Shown: positions 1-12,560, counted from the stretch's first letter. The stretch: DNA of 64,000 bases from Dactylis glomerata (GCA_007115705.1 QXEO01000234.1:2151375-2215374); one strand, 5' to 3'. Translations and numbers: made by a program. Notes: generated by a model from the sequence alone, not told the origin.

Positions 1-266
1 ACTCGAAGGTAAAGGTTAGTCGAAATAAGTGTATGTTGAAAGTAAACGTGGGTGTTCAACCTGGCTTGCTTTCAATCTGCCCTACATCGTCCCCTCCTGG
101 CCCCTATATATAGATGGCCAGGTCTCGAGGATCGGGTAGGGTCCGATACAGATTACAATATCGACATACGGTAAGAACTCGTATTCGACTATCATTACAA
201 TTGGGCCTAGCTTAACGGGCCTCAGGGGTATTCAACTAACGGGATCTATTAACTATACCCTTGTCA
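1..266 (-). mobile_element. Partial 3' LTR of Tat-lineage gypsy element X
   Basis: This is the reverse complement of most of the LTR found complete at 17550-17884. The left edge of the window cuts its 3' end. The inner end reads ...CTTGTCA on the plus strand, which is the TGACAAG start of the LTR on the minus strand. A TATATATA box lies near 108-115 in the matching place of the LTR. The internal region of X starts at 267. Confidence 0.85.
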
Positions 267-1294
267 GTAGCCCCTGAGATTCTACCAGAATTGCAGATTC
301 GGGTTGAATCTCTAATCTTCAAATCTTCGACTTGATCAATTCTTCGATTTCTTCATATCTTTGACTTGGTCTTTCGACTTACTTTCATGATATTTTCTCG
401 CAACGGGTTTTGATGAACAAGCCTGACAACTCTGACGGATCAAGAGGTCAGTTAACTGCCGGAACAGATACTTGTCATCTACTTCAAATTCAATCCCCTT
501 GGATTTGAATTCGAGATACCGGTCAAACCCATTCTTTTGCCGCATTTAGGACTTATAAAGAATGAATCCCAGTGATTCTCAGGGTACCCAGTGCGTCCAC
601 CAGTATTTTCTTCGCGTCGTAGACATGGATACATACCAGCAGAGCGCATCCATGTGTGTATACCAGGCCACACAGGATGGATCTCGGGGTCTTACCTTCG
701 TGACAAGTCACGGCATTCGAGTTACATTGCGATAACATAACTCAAGAATCTTATGTCGCAGTCAAATTTTGACTGAAAATATTCGGGTTTCAACAACCAT
801 AAAAATCGCTCCCGATGGGAGTAACACTTCTGCACAATGCTTTACCAAGAAATATCGTCAGGTGCGCGCTCAGCGCTCCCGATGGGAGTAGCCCCCGAGG
901 CTATAGTCGAAAAAAAGACTTTTTCGAGTATAGGCTCAAAATATAATGTAGTCCATCATACTTCAACTTGAGATACTTTAATAACATCTTGTCGTCAAAT
1001 ACGAGTCCACCACTCCAGTAAAGAGTTGCTTTCAATATCTTTGATAATAGTAGCCCCCAAGGCTATAATCGAAAATCCTTCACATATAATCTTGTCTATA
1101 AATTTTGCACTTGTCGAGGCCATCCTTCTTCTTTCTTATATCATCTTCTTTATGACGTCAATGAATACGTCACTCTGTATGAGTGCGAACCGTTTTATGG
1201 GCAGCACTGTAATTTTCGTGATTTTTGACCGTTAGTGGGCTGCCGTTTCTGCTCTTTGCGCCACGTCTCAGCCTACGATCCTTCTCCCAGAAGG
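267..1294 (+). other. Leader of the antisense gene of element X
   Basis: Non-coding stretch between the X LTR and the TATA box of its antisense gene. It holds two copies of CGCTCCCGATGGGAGTA (807-823 and 874-890) and two variants of a TAGCCCCC-AGGCTATA-TCGAAAA motif near 889 and 1049. By analogy with element Y, where the antisense gene's leader also starts right at the LTR edge, I read this as its upstream control region. I see no ORF here that looks real. Confidence 0.5.
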
Positions 1295-1302
1295 TATATA
1301 AA
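1295..1302 (+). promoter_or_regulatory. TATA box of the X antisense gene
   Basis: TATATAAA lies 144 bases upstream of the probable ATG at 1446. The Y antisense genes have a TATAAATA in a similar position ahead of their coding part. Confidence 0.55.
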
Positions 1303-1445
1303 GGGCGTAGTGGGGGATTTTACTGTTTACCAGCTCATTCCCTCCGCTGCCTCCATTGCTGATCTCTTCTCCTCTCTCCGTTCGTGCATAGCCCCCAAGC
1401 GCGGCGTGATAGATGCGCGTGAAGCACCTAGCCACCAAGAACACC

Positions 1446-4118
1446 ATGGCCAAGAACTCATCTGCCACCAACTGGGTACGCTCTGCCATCACGCCGAAGG
1501 AGGTGGAGAAGGCCAGGACGGCCTCATCTCCGTCCAGGATTCCATCAAGTTTCCCAGTACTGAGCGGATCCCGTAGCCCCCAAGCGGCTATCGGGTAATA
1601 TTTCTTGCTTTCCTCCTCCGCGGCCTTTCTCTTCTTGCCCACGAGTTTCTCTGTGGGCTCCTCTTTGTCTACGGTGTGCAGCTCCACTAGCTCACACCAA
1701 ACTCCCTTCTTCATATTGCTTGTTTCGTGACCCTCTGCGAGTCATTCTTGGGCATTGAGCCCCACTTTCTTCTCTGGAGGTCAATCTTTTGGCTTCGCCC
1801 CAATGTTGCTCTGGCTAGAAAGCCTAAATTGGGCGGAGCCATTGTCTCTATGCGCCCTGAAGTGCAGTACCTCAAGTTTTCCTTTGCCGCATCTGTCCAG
1901 GGGTGGAGAACCAAATGGTTCTATATCAAAGATCGCAAAGCCTCCCCTGAAGACCAATATGGGTTAGCCCCTTTCGAAGCCTCCAAGGAAGTGAAGAAAT
2001 TGGCATCGTGGGATGCGCTTCCCTCAGATGCGGAGATAGCACAAGTTCTTCCTCTTCTGTCTCGCATTCAGGCTTTGAAAGGAGGCCAAGGAGGAGCTTT
2101 GTCGGGTATCCAACTCATGGCCTTCTTTGTGCAATGTCGAGTTCAACCCCTGCAGCACCGCCTCACCAAGCTCTGGAATTACTCTGGCTTGGAAGATCCT
2201 ACTCGCATCTCTAAAGATTTGATAGAGAAAAAAGATATCGACAAGCGAGTTAGGAGCCTTACCAAGCTCACCAAGGATCATGCGATTGCTGACTTGACCG
2301 CTGACTACTTCGACTCCGTGCACCCTCTGCCCGAGGTATGTATCTTTGTGTTCACTTGTTGTCGAATTTTGTTTGCTTCGACTTTACGCTATTCTTTGCC
2401 TTTGTACTCTGCTGACTTATTTATATGCAGAGTCACCAATTCCTTGTTTCGCACCCTCCTCTTCCAGAGGTAGGGCCCCTTCCGGCTGATCTGGCCTCAT
2501 CTGTATCTGAAGCCCCCGAGGCTGACGAGAATCAGGACAGAGATGATACCAAAGAATCGGAAGAGGAAACTAGCTCGTCGACATCGTCTCCCCCTGTGCT
2601 TGCTGAAGATGCTGGTGTCGACAAGAAGAGGAAGCGAGTCAAAGAATTTGCTTCTTCGAGTTCTGCAGCGACTGATAAGGCCTCTGTTCCTGAAGGAGAT
2701 ACGGAGTACTTCGACCTCCTGGCATCGTAAGTGTTTTTATTCGAGTTCTTCAATTGCACCGCTCTTGCCTTGTTTCTGTCGTGTTACACATAACTTATTT
2801 TCTCCATGTAGAGATGACGAAGAGCCGCCAAAAGCTGCTACAGCTACTCCTTCAATTCCCCCTGCAGTTGATGATGAGCCCCCTGCCCAAGAAATGGCGC
2901 CTAGGGTTACCAGGGCCTCTGTAAAGAAGGTTTCTGTGCCCCGAAACCTCAAGCGCTTGAAGAAGGCCAAAGAACCCGATGTCTCTCTGGAAGCCCATGA
3001 ATCCTCGGCTTCCCCCCATGATGTGAGCAATTTTTCCTGACTTGTTTCCCTTGCATACACTTGTGCTCTTACACACTCTTTCTCTCAGGCATTATTGAAG
3101 AGATTCGTCGCCTTGGGCACTGAATGCGCTGAGTACCTAAAGGTTGCGAAAGCTTCTGAAGGTACATTCTATATCCAGTCATGATCTTTCCTCCACGCTT
3201 ATCTTTTACTGTTTATCTGACTTCCTTTCTTCTTCTACTGTAGCTGCTCTAGCAACATCCAATGCCCGAATTGCATCATTGGAGGCTGAGCTTGGTGCCT
3301 CGCAGAAGGCATATGACATTGCGGCCCCTGCCAAAGCAAGCGTTGAGAAGTCGCAGAAATCAGCACTTGGTAAGACAAAAAAGGCTGAAAAAGCCTTGGC
3401 CGATGCCAACAGGGAGCACGCTCAGCGAGAGCAGGCCATAATGGAGCGCCTTCACACAATGTCTACCTCTGCCGAAAGTAAGTGTTTCATCTTGCCTTCT
3501 ATTTCGACTCCTGTTATATTGTTGATCTTCACTAATTCTTCCCTTTACTTCTTTCTTTTTGACTTCCTTTGTCGTGCAGAATTTACCAAGGTGTCTTCTT
3601 CATCTTTGCCATCGGGCGATGATCCTCTGCTGACCGCGGTTAACCTACTCGAGGCAAACTGGATATCTATCCAGGAGACTTTTGAGTTGGTTAGCCGCAT
3701 TCTATCACGGTTGTTTGTCGGGTTGTGGCCGAAGAAGAAAGCAGAAGTCGCGAAGGATAACTTGGAGAATCTTGCCAAGTCCTTCGATACAATTGAGGAC
3801 CCGACCCTCCAGCTGAAGGGGCTCTCTCTGAAGCGTGGTGCTGAGGGTGCTATTGCACTTTCTTTTGCGCACGGCGCGGACTTCGACTGGGAGAAGGTGA
3901 GCTCTCCCCATGGCCGCACCCGCGATGAGATGAAGGTTTTCTTCGAGAAGGCGAAGAGGTTGGCGCCTGCACTGGCGGCGATTATTTCTCCTTCTGCAGC
4001 CTCCACGGCATCTACTACGCCGGCTCCAACGATGGAAGAGCCTGCACCTCCATCAATTTCTGGCGACGGATTTGCCATGCCCTCTTCTGCCACGGAGCAA
4101 AATGTTGAGGTGGCATAG
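1446..4118 (+). pseudogene. Antisense gene of Tat gypsy element X, 'putative gypsy type transposon' domain (Transposase_28-like), decayed
   Basis: Grass Tat-lineage elements carry an extra gene between pol and the 3' LTR, coded against gag-pol; its role is unknown. Here it reads on the plus strand while gag and protease of X read minus. The conserved N-terminal domain covers about 1446-2335 (LCESFLGIEPHF, WRTKWFYIKD). It is broken by a frameshift near 1515 and in-frame stops at 1574 and 1688. Downstream exons have good GT-AG borders: 2431-2726, 2812-3022, 3089-3161, 3244-3477, 3580-4118. The exon beginning at 3244 codes for an alpha-helical, Ala/Lys/Glu-rich coiled-coil-like part, and the tail is Ala/Pro/Ser-rich. 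The domain name follows published grass families; function is not inferred. Confidence 0.7.
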
Positions 4119-4297
4119 ACTTCGGCTCCTCTGTAGCTTTCAATTTCTCCTTTTGAATGTAAAAAACCTTTAGTCGCATGCAACCCGAGAACTTTAGCCA
4201 AAGGGTTTTGCACCTATGTAAATATATTTCCTTCTTATGAGATCTTATGCTGCCTCTCTAAAATGTTTCTTCTTTATTTTCTTTTGACTTCCAGTCG

Positions 4298-5226
4298 ATG
4301 CATACCAACGATCCCTTGACTGGTGGTCCTTCTCCTTCCGCTACCCACATGTTCGACTCGACGATTTCGTCACCTCCTAGTCGATGCAGTCAATGCACAG
4401 AGTACTCTTTAAGGATTTCTAATCTTGAAGCTCGCTTGACTTTAGCCAAACGCCAAGCACAGATGGCTGTGAGCAAAGCTAGTAAAGCTTGTGGTTATCT
4501 AAAGCAAATATCTTCTCTTGATGAAAAGGTTTCCAGTTTGATGGCGAAGATTGTCCATAATGAAGAATGCGAATCTTTTATTCTTGGCATTGTCGAGTCT
4601 GCCTACGAGATGTTGCGATGTAAGGTTTCTTTCAGCTTCTCTTTTCCATGTTTCTTCACTGCTGTTTTTGTGACATCCTTTGCCATTACAGACACTTGTC
4701 TGGATTTTGCTGCTGAAGATCGTTGGGTTACCGAGCGAAATGCAGCTTTGGAGAGAATGTCAGAAGGCTGTGAGACTTTATGGTCTGATCCTCGGCGTCG
4801 GAGTGCCATTGTACTGCTTCAGGACCGTGCCCAACATATTGGCGAGTCAGTTGATGGTTGCCGACGAGCTCTGACAACTATGCATTCTGTCATGCTTCCT
4901 CGCAATCCTCTGCCTCCAACTTTCCCCTTCTTCTTGATACTTTTAGGTCCAGCCACCGTATTCATAGATTGATAGAGCTGAACTTGGTGGCAGGTGCCAA
5001 TTTTGCTTTTGGGTGGATGCGCAAGTGGCACCCAAGGCTTAATTACAGCACTATGTCCCTGAGTTTGGCTCCTGGTGGAGCTAGTCTTCGAGTTCATATG
5101 GAAAATACTTCACAACCTGCTCAGAGGCTTGTAGCTAGGCTGCTTGAAGCAGACGCTGGGTTTTTCCGCGAGTATCACTATTTAGATCCTTTAGGCGTAG
5201 ATGATTCAGATAACCCGCTGCTGTGA
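4298..5226 (+). pseudogene. Second antisense ORF of element X, unknown function
   Basis: Starts MHTNDPLTGGPSPS and contains a Cys pair (CSQC) followed by a helical heptad-like part. An intron of about 72 bases is likely at 4620-4691 (GTAAGG...ACAG). The reading frame then shifts near 4940. The C-terminal part, ending DDSDNPLL at 5226, is in another frame. It lies directly downstream of the larger antisense gene and upstream of the minus-strand protease, so it belongs to the same retroelement. I do not recognise a domain. Confidence 0.5.
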
Positions 5227-5520
5227 CTTTTATGTATATACTGAACGCGAGAGTTCCTGATTTCGTGACTTTATGTCTGAAATTTGTTCTCAAAGCGTTA
5301 TTGTATGATTTGTGCGTTTGCCGTATTTTCTCTTTGAAAGACTCGTAAACTCGAACATGAGGAACATTTCATCTTTATTATACTTGTAATGTAAGATACA
5401 TGGGGTGACCCAAGAGATCCGGCCCGTGACCTGTGTTCTGGATCTAGAGGGCATTGCCCCTGGTATAACTCGTGGCTTTTATAGCCTTATTCTTCTACTC
5501 TACTCTGTTGCTCTTGATGT
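5227..5520. other. Short gap between antisense gene and protease of element X
   Basis: This 294-base stretch should hold the 3' end of the antisense transcript. It is A/T-rich and no RT, RNase H or integrase trace is visible, so the pol deletion of X falls here. Confidence 0.5.
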
Positions 5521-6282
5521 TTATGCCGTCATGTCCTTCTCCTCTTCTCCTACTTCTTTGTCTTCTCCTGATGCTTCTACTCGTGGTTTCTTCATCTCTG
5601 GCTCCACAACGCATCCTTCGAGTAGCTTGACGCCTTCTGTAATCGTACTTTTCGCTTTCTCTGCATGGTTGGCTATCATGCCAAAGTTTTGCGCCTCCCT
5701 GTCGCATAGATCTGAGATTTCAAAACTTCCTTTTACTGTGATTACTCCCTTTGGTCCTGGCATTTTGAGTACCAGATATATGTAATGAGGTACTGCCATA
5801 AATCGCGAAAACGCAGGTCGCCCAAGGATCGCGTGATACTGAGATGGCCAGTCCATGACTTCGAAGTCTAACTTTTCTCTTCTGTAGTTTTGTCGGTTGC
5901 CGAAGCAAACATTGAGTGCTATTCGACCTAATGGATAGTTAGCGCTTCCTGGTACTATCCCATGGAAGGAATAGTCTGTTGGCTTTAAGAACTCTAGTGA
6001 TATATGCATTGCTCTCAGTGTTTTTGCATATATCAGATTGATTCCACTTCCTGCGTCCATAAATATTCTGTCGACATCGTACGTGCCAATTTGAGCTTTG
6101 AGTACCAAGGGCGCGTTTCCTGGCCGAGGTACTATTATTGGGTGATCTTCTCTATTGAACTCAATTGGTTGTTCTGACCAGTGTAGATATTCCGTTGCAG
6201 CTGGGGGTGAAGTGATTGCTAGGTTGATTTGTCGAGTAATGCTTTTTTCTTCTTTGTTCGACTTGGGCACGGGCTGTATCAT
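5521..6282 (-). pseudogene. Retropepsin-like aspartic protease region of element X
   Basis: Minus-strand retroviral-type protease of a Ty3/gypsy polyprotein. The active-site motif is MDAGSGIN (usual form D-[TS]-G-[AS]), followed by the conserved HGIVPGS and HAILGRPAF blocks. In autonomous relatives reverse transcriptase, RNase H and integrase follow, but here the frame stops at 5521. The next recognisable item is the convergent antisense ORF ending at 5226. So X has lost or never had its pol enzymes. Gag lies upstream (to the right), separated by stop codons. Confidence 0.8.
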
Positions 6283-6417
6283 TGATATGATGTGTCCCTT
6301 GGATGGAACGTATCCTTCATCGTCATTGTGTTCCTGGTTTGGGTGGTATTGATTTTGAAGAGCTCCATTGTTCCCTTGCTGATTTATGGGAGGTTTGTTG
6401 CTTCCTTCAAATCCTTG

Positions 6418-7130
6418 TCACCTTGCTTCGGTTTGCTTGTTTAGTGCTGCCTCTTGTAGTTTTAAGAATGTTGTGCAATCTTTCATTGCGTGCCTTGATA
6501 CTCGCTTCCCATCGACGAACGCTGAGTGTATATGACAAGGTCCGTTGAGCATATCTTCTGGAGATGGGTTGTACTCTCTGGGTTCTCTCATGGGAAACTT
6601 TTTGTAGTCCTCTTTTCTGTAGCTTCGATATTCCGAGTTTTGGCGATCACTTCCTTGATAGCTGTTGTCTTTGTATCCTGCGGCGACTTGGCTGTGGGAG
6701 CCATAGTTGTCGTAATTTCGGGACCGTCTCCTTTGACTTCCATATCTATTTCTTCTATCGTCCTCTGGGGATCGCGTCCGCTTGTTGTTGCATGCGTCTT
6801 CTCCATCTGCAAATCTATTTGCTACGTCCATGAGGTCTTACACTGTTTTTGGCTTGATTCTGCCCATCTCTTCGACTAGGTCTCTTCGCCTTAATCCAAT
6901 GATAAATGCGTCTATTGCTCTTTCGTCTGAAACTTCGACTGCTGAATTTTTGATAAGACTCCATCTTTGGATGTATGCCCGCAGTGTTTCGTCGCGTTGT
7001 TGCACACACGCTTTGACTTCTTCTATTGATGCTGGCCGCTTGTATGTCGACCTGAAGTTGCTTGTAAATTGCTTTGTAAGGTCTTTCCAGCATCCAATCG
7101 TTTCTTTCTCTAGTTTGCTCAACCATGTCT
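6418..7130 (-). pseudogene. C-terminal half of gag of element X
   Basis: Retrotransposon gag domain on the minus strand, beginning at the WLSKLEKETIGCW block and running through FTSNFRSTYKRP and DGEDACNNKRTRSPE. The frame is broken by a stop at 6838-6840, and another stop at 6418 separates it from the protease. The N-terminal part of this gag is absent here. A non-overlapping N-terminal gag of the same family lies at 17922-19115 on the other strand. The right border at about 7130 is a fusion with the reverse transcriptase of family Y. Confidence 0.8.
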
Positions 7131-7596
7131 TTATTTGATCCGGCTCATACAAAGGGATCTGGTGGAAACCAGAATAGGCATCTACAAACGATAACAGTTC
7201 ACATCCAGCTATGGAATCAATCACTTGATCGATCCGAGGGAGCGGGAATGGATCTTTAGGGCATGCCTTGTTCAAGTTGGTGTAATCAACACACATCCGC
7301 CATACTTTCACTATGGCGGGCTCATCCTTCTTCTTTTCCACCAAAACCGGATTAGACACCCAATCCGGATGCAGTACTTCCTTGATAAAGCCAGAGGCTA
7401 GGAGCCTGGCCACTTCCTCCCATATGGCTTTCCTTCTATCGCCGGCATTCCGCCGGAGCGGCTGCTTCACCGGCTTAGCATCCGGTCTCACATGCAATGC
7501 GTGCTCAGCCAGCTCCCTCGGCACACCTTGCAGGTCTGAAGTAGACCATGCAAAGATATCCCGATTCTCACGGAGGAAGCTGATGAGCTCGATTTC
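7131..7596 (-). pseudogene. N-terminal part of reverse transcriptase, element Y
   Basis: Codes for the first part of a Tat-lineage Ty3/gypsy RT: WRMCVDYTNLNKACPKD, PLPRIDQVID and SFVDAYSGFHQIPL are the classic early RT blocks (the catalytic YXDD lies further on and is missing). At about 7130 the reading frame runs without a break into gag of element X, so the fused ORF is a product of the breakpoint, not a natural protein. It lies just downstream of the Y protease and is separated from it by a TAA stop at 7597-7599. Confidence 0.85.
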
Positions 7597-9555
7597 CTAT
7601 TTGGGATCCAGGCTCGCCCCGATGAGGGCATGGCGCTCCGGGAAAACTTCATCCAGAGGCACCTTTTTGACTTCCTTGCCCACTTGGAAAGAAGCACTGC
7701 CACCGGGATTTGCCATGCCCGACATAGATTTGCCGGCCACAACCGTTTCGGCAATCTCCACTGCTCGCTTGAGCCTCTTCTTTTCCTCCGCAACGATCAG
7801 GGTCTCGGCCAGATTAGATCCGGCTGTTGCACATGCCATCGAGCGCTTGTAATCTCCTATGATGGTGATCACTCCCTTGGGCCCCGGCATTTTCATCTTC
7901 AGGTACGCAACATGCGTAGAGGCCATGAACTTTGCCAGAGCCGGCCTACCCAGCAAAGCATGGTAGGGGCTTTCCAAATCCACCACCTCGAACATGAGAT
8001 TTTCCACCCTGCAGTTATCCCGGCTGCCAAACATGACATCCATCCGGATCTTGCCCATTGGCGCACACGAAAGTCCCGGCACAATGCCGTGGAACGTGGT
8101 CTTGCTTGGCTCCAACATATTTTCCTTGATGCCCAGCTTCTGCATCGTATCCCGATACATGATGTTGATGCTGCTTCCATTGTCAATGAGGACCTTGCTG
8201 AACCTCACGTTATTAGCCGGCCCGACAAATGTCGGATCCATCACTAGAGCATACCCGCCGGGGTTTGGCATGATCCTAGGATGATCTGCCCTGTCCCAGC
8301 CAATGGCTTGGTCAGACCAATACATTAGCTTCGGAACAGCCGACATAACGGCATTCACCTCCAAACACCGCCGGTACAAGCTCTGCTTGTCTGTTCTTTC
8401 GGTCTCGAAGACCATGTAGCTCTGATCATGTTCCTTGTACTCATTCTGGCCCGCAGCTGGGCCTCCGGCATAGTGTTCCGGGTTATAGCTCTGATCCACT
8501 TGATTTACGCCGGCATTTCTGGCATTGCTCTGATTCTCGGGATTAACCGGCCTGGGCGGGACTGCAACTGTGTTGGCACCTGTCAACGGCGATGGGGCTG
8601 CCGGGACAGATGGTCTAGCCGGTCCCCAGGGACCTGCCTGACCTGCTAATATGTCGTCCAGCCATGAACAATTTCTCGTCAAATGATTTGCCGGCTTACC
8701 CGGCTGGAATGTGTGAAACACACAAGGCTTGTCCATGGCCAAACCCACTGTATACTTCGGCCATTGCTTCTTCTGACCGGTGGCTCCGCCGGCATTCTTG
8801 TTGACCCAGACATTCTTCTTCTGGAAGGGCTGCGCTTGCTGCTGTGGTTGTTGCTGCTGAGGCTGCTGATAGCCCTCATATCTCGGACGCTGGCTACTGC
8901 CGGCGCCCTCTTGATCTTCCTCCACCGCTGCTACTTGTGCTGCCCCATACCGGTAATCCGGCCTTTCATCTCTTCTCTTGTTCCGGTTATCAGTGCGATA
9001 GTATTGCCCTGGTCTCCCGGCGCTGATGGTGTTCCCCTGAGTCTGCCCCTGTCCTTGTGAATCAAGGGTGGGCTGCATGGGATCTCCCAGAGCATAACTA
9101 TCGGTGATCTTGATAGTCTCGGCCAACGTGGCCGGCATTTCCCTCTGAAGCTTTTGCCACAACATGGTGCCGTGCCGGCACCCATGAGCGAACCACATGA
9201 TGGCTTGCTGCTCCACAACTCCTTCGCAGGAATTGCGCAATGTGCACCACCTAGTCGGGTAGTCCCGGTCGGTCTCGTTTACTCCTTGCCGACAGTTGGC
9301 CAGCTGCTGCGGACGGTTAGGCCTCTTGTATGTGCTGGTGAAGTTTGACACAAACTGCTCCTCGAAATCGACCCAGCCGTTGATACTTCCGGCCGGCAGA
9401 TTGTTCAGCCATATCCTGGCTGGTCCTTCTAGCATTTGCAGTACATATCGTACCGCCCATCTGAGGTTTCCTCCGGCAATGTTCACTGCGGTGGAGTAAT
9501 CCTCCAACCAATCTTCCGGCTTCATACTGCCGTTGTATGTCCTCGCGCCACGCAC
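7597..9555 (-). pseudogene. gag C-terminal part and aspartic protease of element Y
   Basis: This minus-strand ORF continues the gag frame after a TAG codon at 9559-9561. It contains the Retrotrans_gag core (WLEDYSTAVN, EEQFVSNFTSTYKRP), a Gln/Pro-rich linker, and a retropepsin core with IDNGSSINIMY, HGIVPGL and HALLGRPALAKFM. It ends in TAA at 7597, where relatives continue into RT in the same frame. So this polyprotein has two in-frame stops and cannot make RT by normal translation. Confidence 0.85.
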
Positions 9556-9558
9556 GAG

Positions 9559-11112
9559 CTAGAAGTAGTAAGGTACCGGCTCACCCATAATCCGGGGTCC
9601 AAAGCACATAGGACCCGGAGCTCCTTGCCTTTCCACCAACTCCGATTGGTGAATCCTGTCCAGCTTGAAGCGCGCATCACTTGCTGCTAAGGACCGAGGT
9701 CCTAGCTGGGATGCAATTGGGCCCGCGATCACTTTCTCCTGCTGCTGCTCCGGCTGATACTGCTCACTGTGCCGGCCTTGCTGGTGTTGCTGCTGATATC
9801 CCGCCCTGACAAGGGCGGAATTGCCATCATCTTCCCGATGTCCCGGCTGACCTGCACCTTGCTGCTGCGCTGCACCCCCGGCGCCCTGCTGCTGATGCCG
9901 GGCTGCACTGTTACTCCGGCCACCTCCGGCCGAAGCTGCTCCTTGCCCGGCCGGCACATTCTGGCCAGCACTCTTGCGGCCGACATACTTGTCAGCTTGG
10001 CCGGCACTCTTCTGAGCTACCGCCTGCTTTCCGGCAATTGCCGGATCATACACTTGGATCTGCTTGTCCCGGCGGCCAGAGGTTACACTTCCGGCACGCC
10101 CGGCGCTTGGATGCGGGGACGAAGCTTCGCCTCTTGACCTTGCGCCGGCACCTCCTACCGACGCAATGTACTGGGATGCTCCGGCACCGGGGTTTGCCTT
10201 CTTGAAGGCCTCCTGCTGCTTAGTAGCTTCAGACAAAAGATGGTTAAGCCGGGCTTGCTGCTCATGCAGCGCTTCGCCGGACAAATTAGATAAGTCCTTA
10301 GCTACCTCTGCTACTGCTCTAAGGTTCTTTACTGGCGAGCTATAAATTACCTTAGGCACAGTACTAGTTGCAGTATGACCCTTACCACTAGCACCTTTCT
10401 CTAGCTCAGTGTTAAGATCTCTACCTCTAGTTCTAATCTCATCTATCCGGCTAGGCCGGGTTACCACAGGAGTAAAACCATGTGCTGCCTCATACTCACG
10501 GAGTTGCCGGTTAAACCGTTCGCGCTCCTGGTGCATGGCCAGGGCCTCGTCGACGAGGGCCTGGCGAGATCCTTCCAGGACCTCCCTTGTCTGCTCCGGA
10601 TCATCGCCGGATCGCACCGGCTCGAGAAGTCGCTCGATGACGGGAAGAAGCACCTGACCTTTTGCCGGCACAGCGGAAGTGCCGGCCAGGTTCTCGACAC
10701 GCTCCAACGGAGGACGCGCCGACCTCTTGGCCTTCGGCGGCTCCGGGGGAGTATCTCCTGCTGCTGTTGCTGCCTTGCCGGCACCATCTGCCGGCGGCAC
10801 TGATGTGCCGGCCATCATTACCTCGGCCGACTCTACTGAGCGAGCGCTACGCCCAGCGTGAGCCAGCCGATGTGATGGAGGATCCGACGCCACCAGCACC
10901 TCTTCCCTGCAAACTCTCTCAGTTCCCACGTACACCTCGTGGGAACCGAAAGACATGATCCGGCCATCCCTGGGGAACGGCCGGCCGCCGAGACATCCGG
11001 CGTTGTCACTGACGAAGCTGAGCGAGCCTAGCCTCTGGACGAGGCCAGAGACCACGCGCACCCCTGAAGCTGCTATCACAGACCCCGTCCGAATAAACAC
11101 TCCGCCCAGCAT
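9559..11112 (-). pseudogene. N-terminal gag region of element Y
   Basis: Probable start is the ATG at 11112, 10 bases downstream of the primer-binding site. The protein is rich in Ala, Gly, Gln and Pro, with a helical REQRARLNHLL-type segment near the middle. It ends at a TAG at 9559 that interrupts a frame continuing into the gag core. A diverged copy of the same region lies at 23662-24883. Confidence 0.75.
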
Positions 11113-11121
11113 ATCGAGATG

Positions 11122-11138
11122 CCCCACGGTGGGCGCCA
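11122..11138 (-). other. Primer-binding site of element Y
   Basis: On the minus strand it reads TGGCGCCCACCGTGGGG, 2 bases inside the LTR. TGGCGCC at this place is the usual start of a tRNA primer site in grass Ty3/gypsy elements. It makes the LTR at 11141-12078 a 5' LTR for the gag at its left. Confidence 0.8.
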
Positions 11139-11140
11139 AA

Positions 11141-12078
11141 TGTCGTCGTGGTGAAACAACATATGCCATAGGATGGCTTAAATGGGGGCCGAACTAGATG
11201 CTGGAGGATTCGGGAGAGGGGAACGAGCTAAAAAGCACGACAGAAAGGAACACTGATCTACCCAGGTTCGGGGCTCTCGTAAGGAGATAACACCCCTACT
11301 CCTGCTCTACTGGTTATATATTTGGATCGATGGAGTACACAACAATGGTGTTTCCAAACTCTCTGCTAGAGGAGGAACACGAACTGCAAAGTGTAGGAAC
11401 ACAGAGTGATCAATCAACCAACCAACCCTTTGCTAGGACTCCCTGTGCCACCTTATATAGTGGTGGCCAGGGTTACAACGGTCATAGGAGACCAGGAGAC
11501 ACCAACTATACTCCAAATAGGACTTGCTGTCGAGGGCAGACGCCCATGACTTTCTCCCTGATTGCTCTCGATGGGACTCACCCTTGCTGTACCTTGTACT
11601 TCTAGGACTGTGACCTTACCACTCTGAGGTAAGCTTGTACTTGTGCACAGTGAGGGTAGGTAACCTCCACTGTGCACCCTGCCATCATACTCTGCTACCA
11701 TGCTTGGATGTTTTCTTCCTTGATTGTAGCGATGTGACACCTTGGCTGACTTATGTATCCCGGATATGACCGTTGGCCATATCCTGGACCTATATGCCGG
11801 ACCAACGACCTATGAAGGTCGGGTAATCCGGCCTCCCCTGCTCCTGCACAACACACAGAATAGATAGGCCAGCATATCTAAATATATGCCGGCACTCCCC
11901 AGTTAGTATTCCGGTTAATCCGGCATATCCAGACATTAGCCGGGATATACATATATGCCGGCCTGGCCGATGCTCCTATATTCTGGCCAGGCCCTTCCTT
12001 GGTCAACCGGTATAAAGTCAACCATAAACCTTGTATCTTTCTAGTCTCTTGACCCTATCGGGGGTCATCCCCCCGACA
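11141..12078 (-). mobile_element. LTR of gypsy element Y (938 bp)
   Basis: Starts TGTCGTCGTGG and ends CCCCCCGACA on the plus strand, so it has TG...CA ends. It acts as the 5' LTR for the minus-strand gag at its left, and it also directly abuts the antisense gene at its right, which is where a 3' LTR should sit. So it looks shared between two tandem Y copies, as made by LTR recombination. Compared by eye with 24912-25839 it shows several differences per 100 bases, so these two LTRs are old or from different copies. Confidence 0.85.
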
Positions 12079-12552
12079 CTAGTCCCCGAAGCTGCCGAGG
12101 TTCCCCAGTCATAACTGTGGAGCCTTGACAGGTTCAACATATCCTCTTTTCATCATACCCCGGTTTCCGTTATACCCCGACTATCAGATTTATATGCCGG
12201 GACGTCCACACATATCCCGGCAACTGTTCCTTCTCCAAAAGTTATTCCGGCTGGTCCCGAGGGTATTCCGGACGGAACTTATTCTCCGGGCAGCCAAGCC
12301 GGCATATAGATGAGACTTCCTCGAGAAGCCACGCCTGACAGTTTTGCATCGAAACTTGGAACTGTCCTGTTACCTCGAACGGTCACACACGATGTGACGG
12401 TTCACAGTGCATTTACCCCCTGCCATCATCATGGCCTAGTGGCACGGTTACAGGAACCGCCGCCCCACTCCGCGCTGCCACGTGGCAACTCGCCGCAGAA
12501 ACGGTCGGGGGAGTGGAGCACTACCATCCCCACGACCCTTACCTGGTAGGCA

Positions 12553-12560
12553 TATAAATA
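12553..12560 (+). promoter_or_regulatory. TATA box of Y antisense gene, copy 1
   Basis: TATAAATA, followed by GGGCAGCGG and a CT-rich leader ending in the ATG at 13162. The same box is at 19595-19602 in copy 2. A 5'-UTR intron ahead of the ATG is possible but not proven. Confidence 0.6.
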
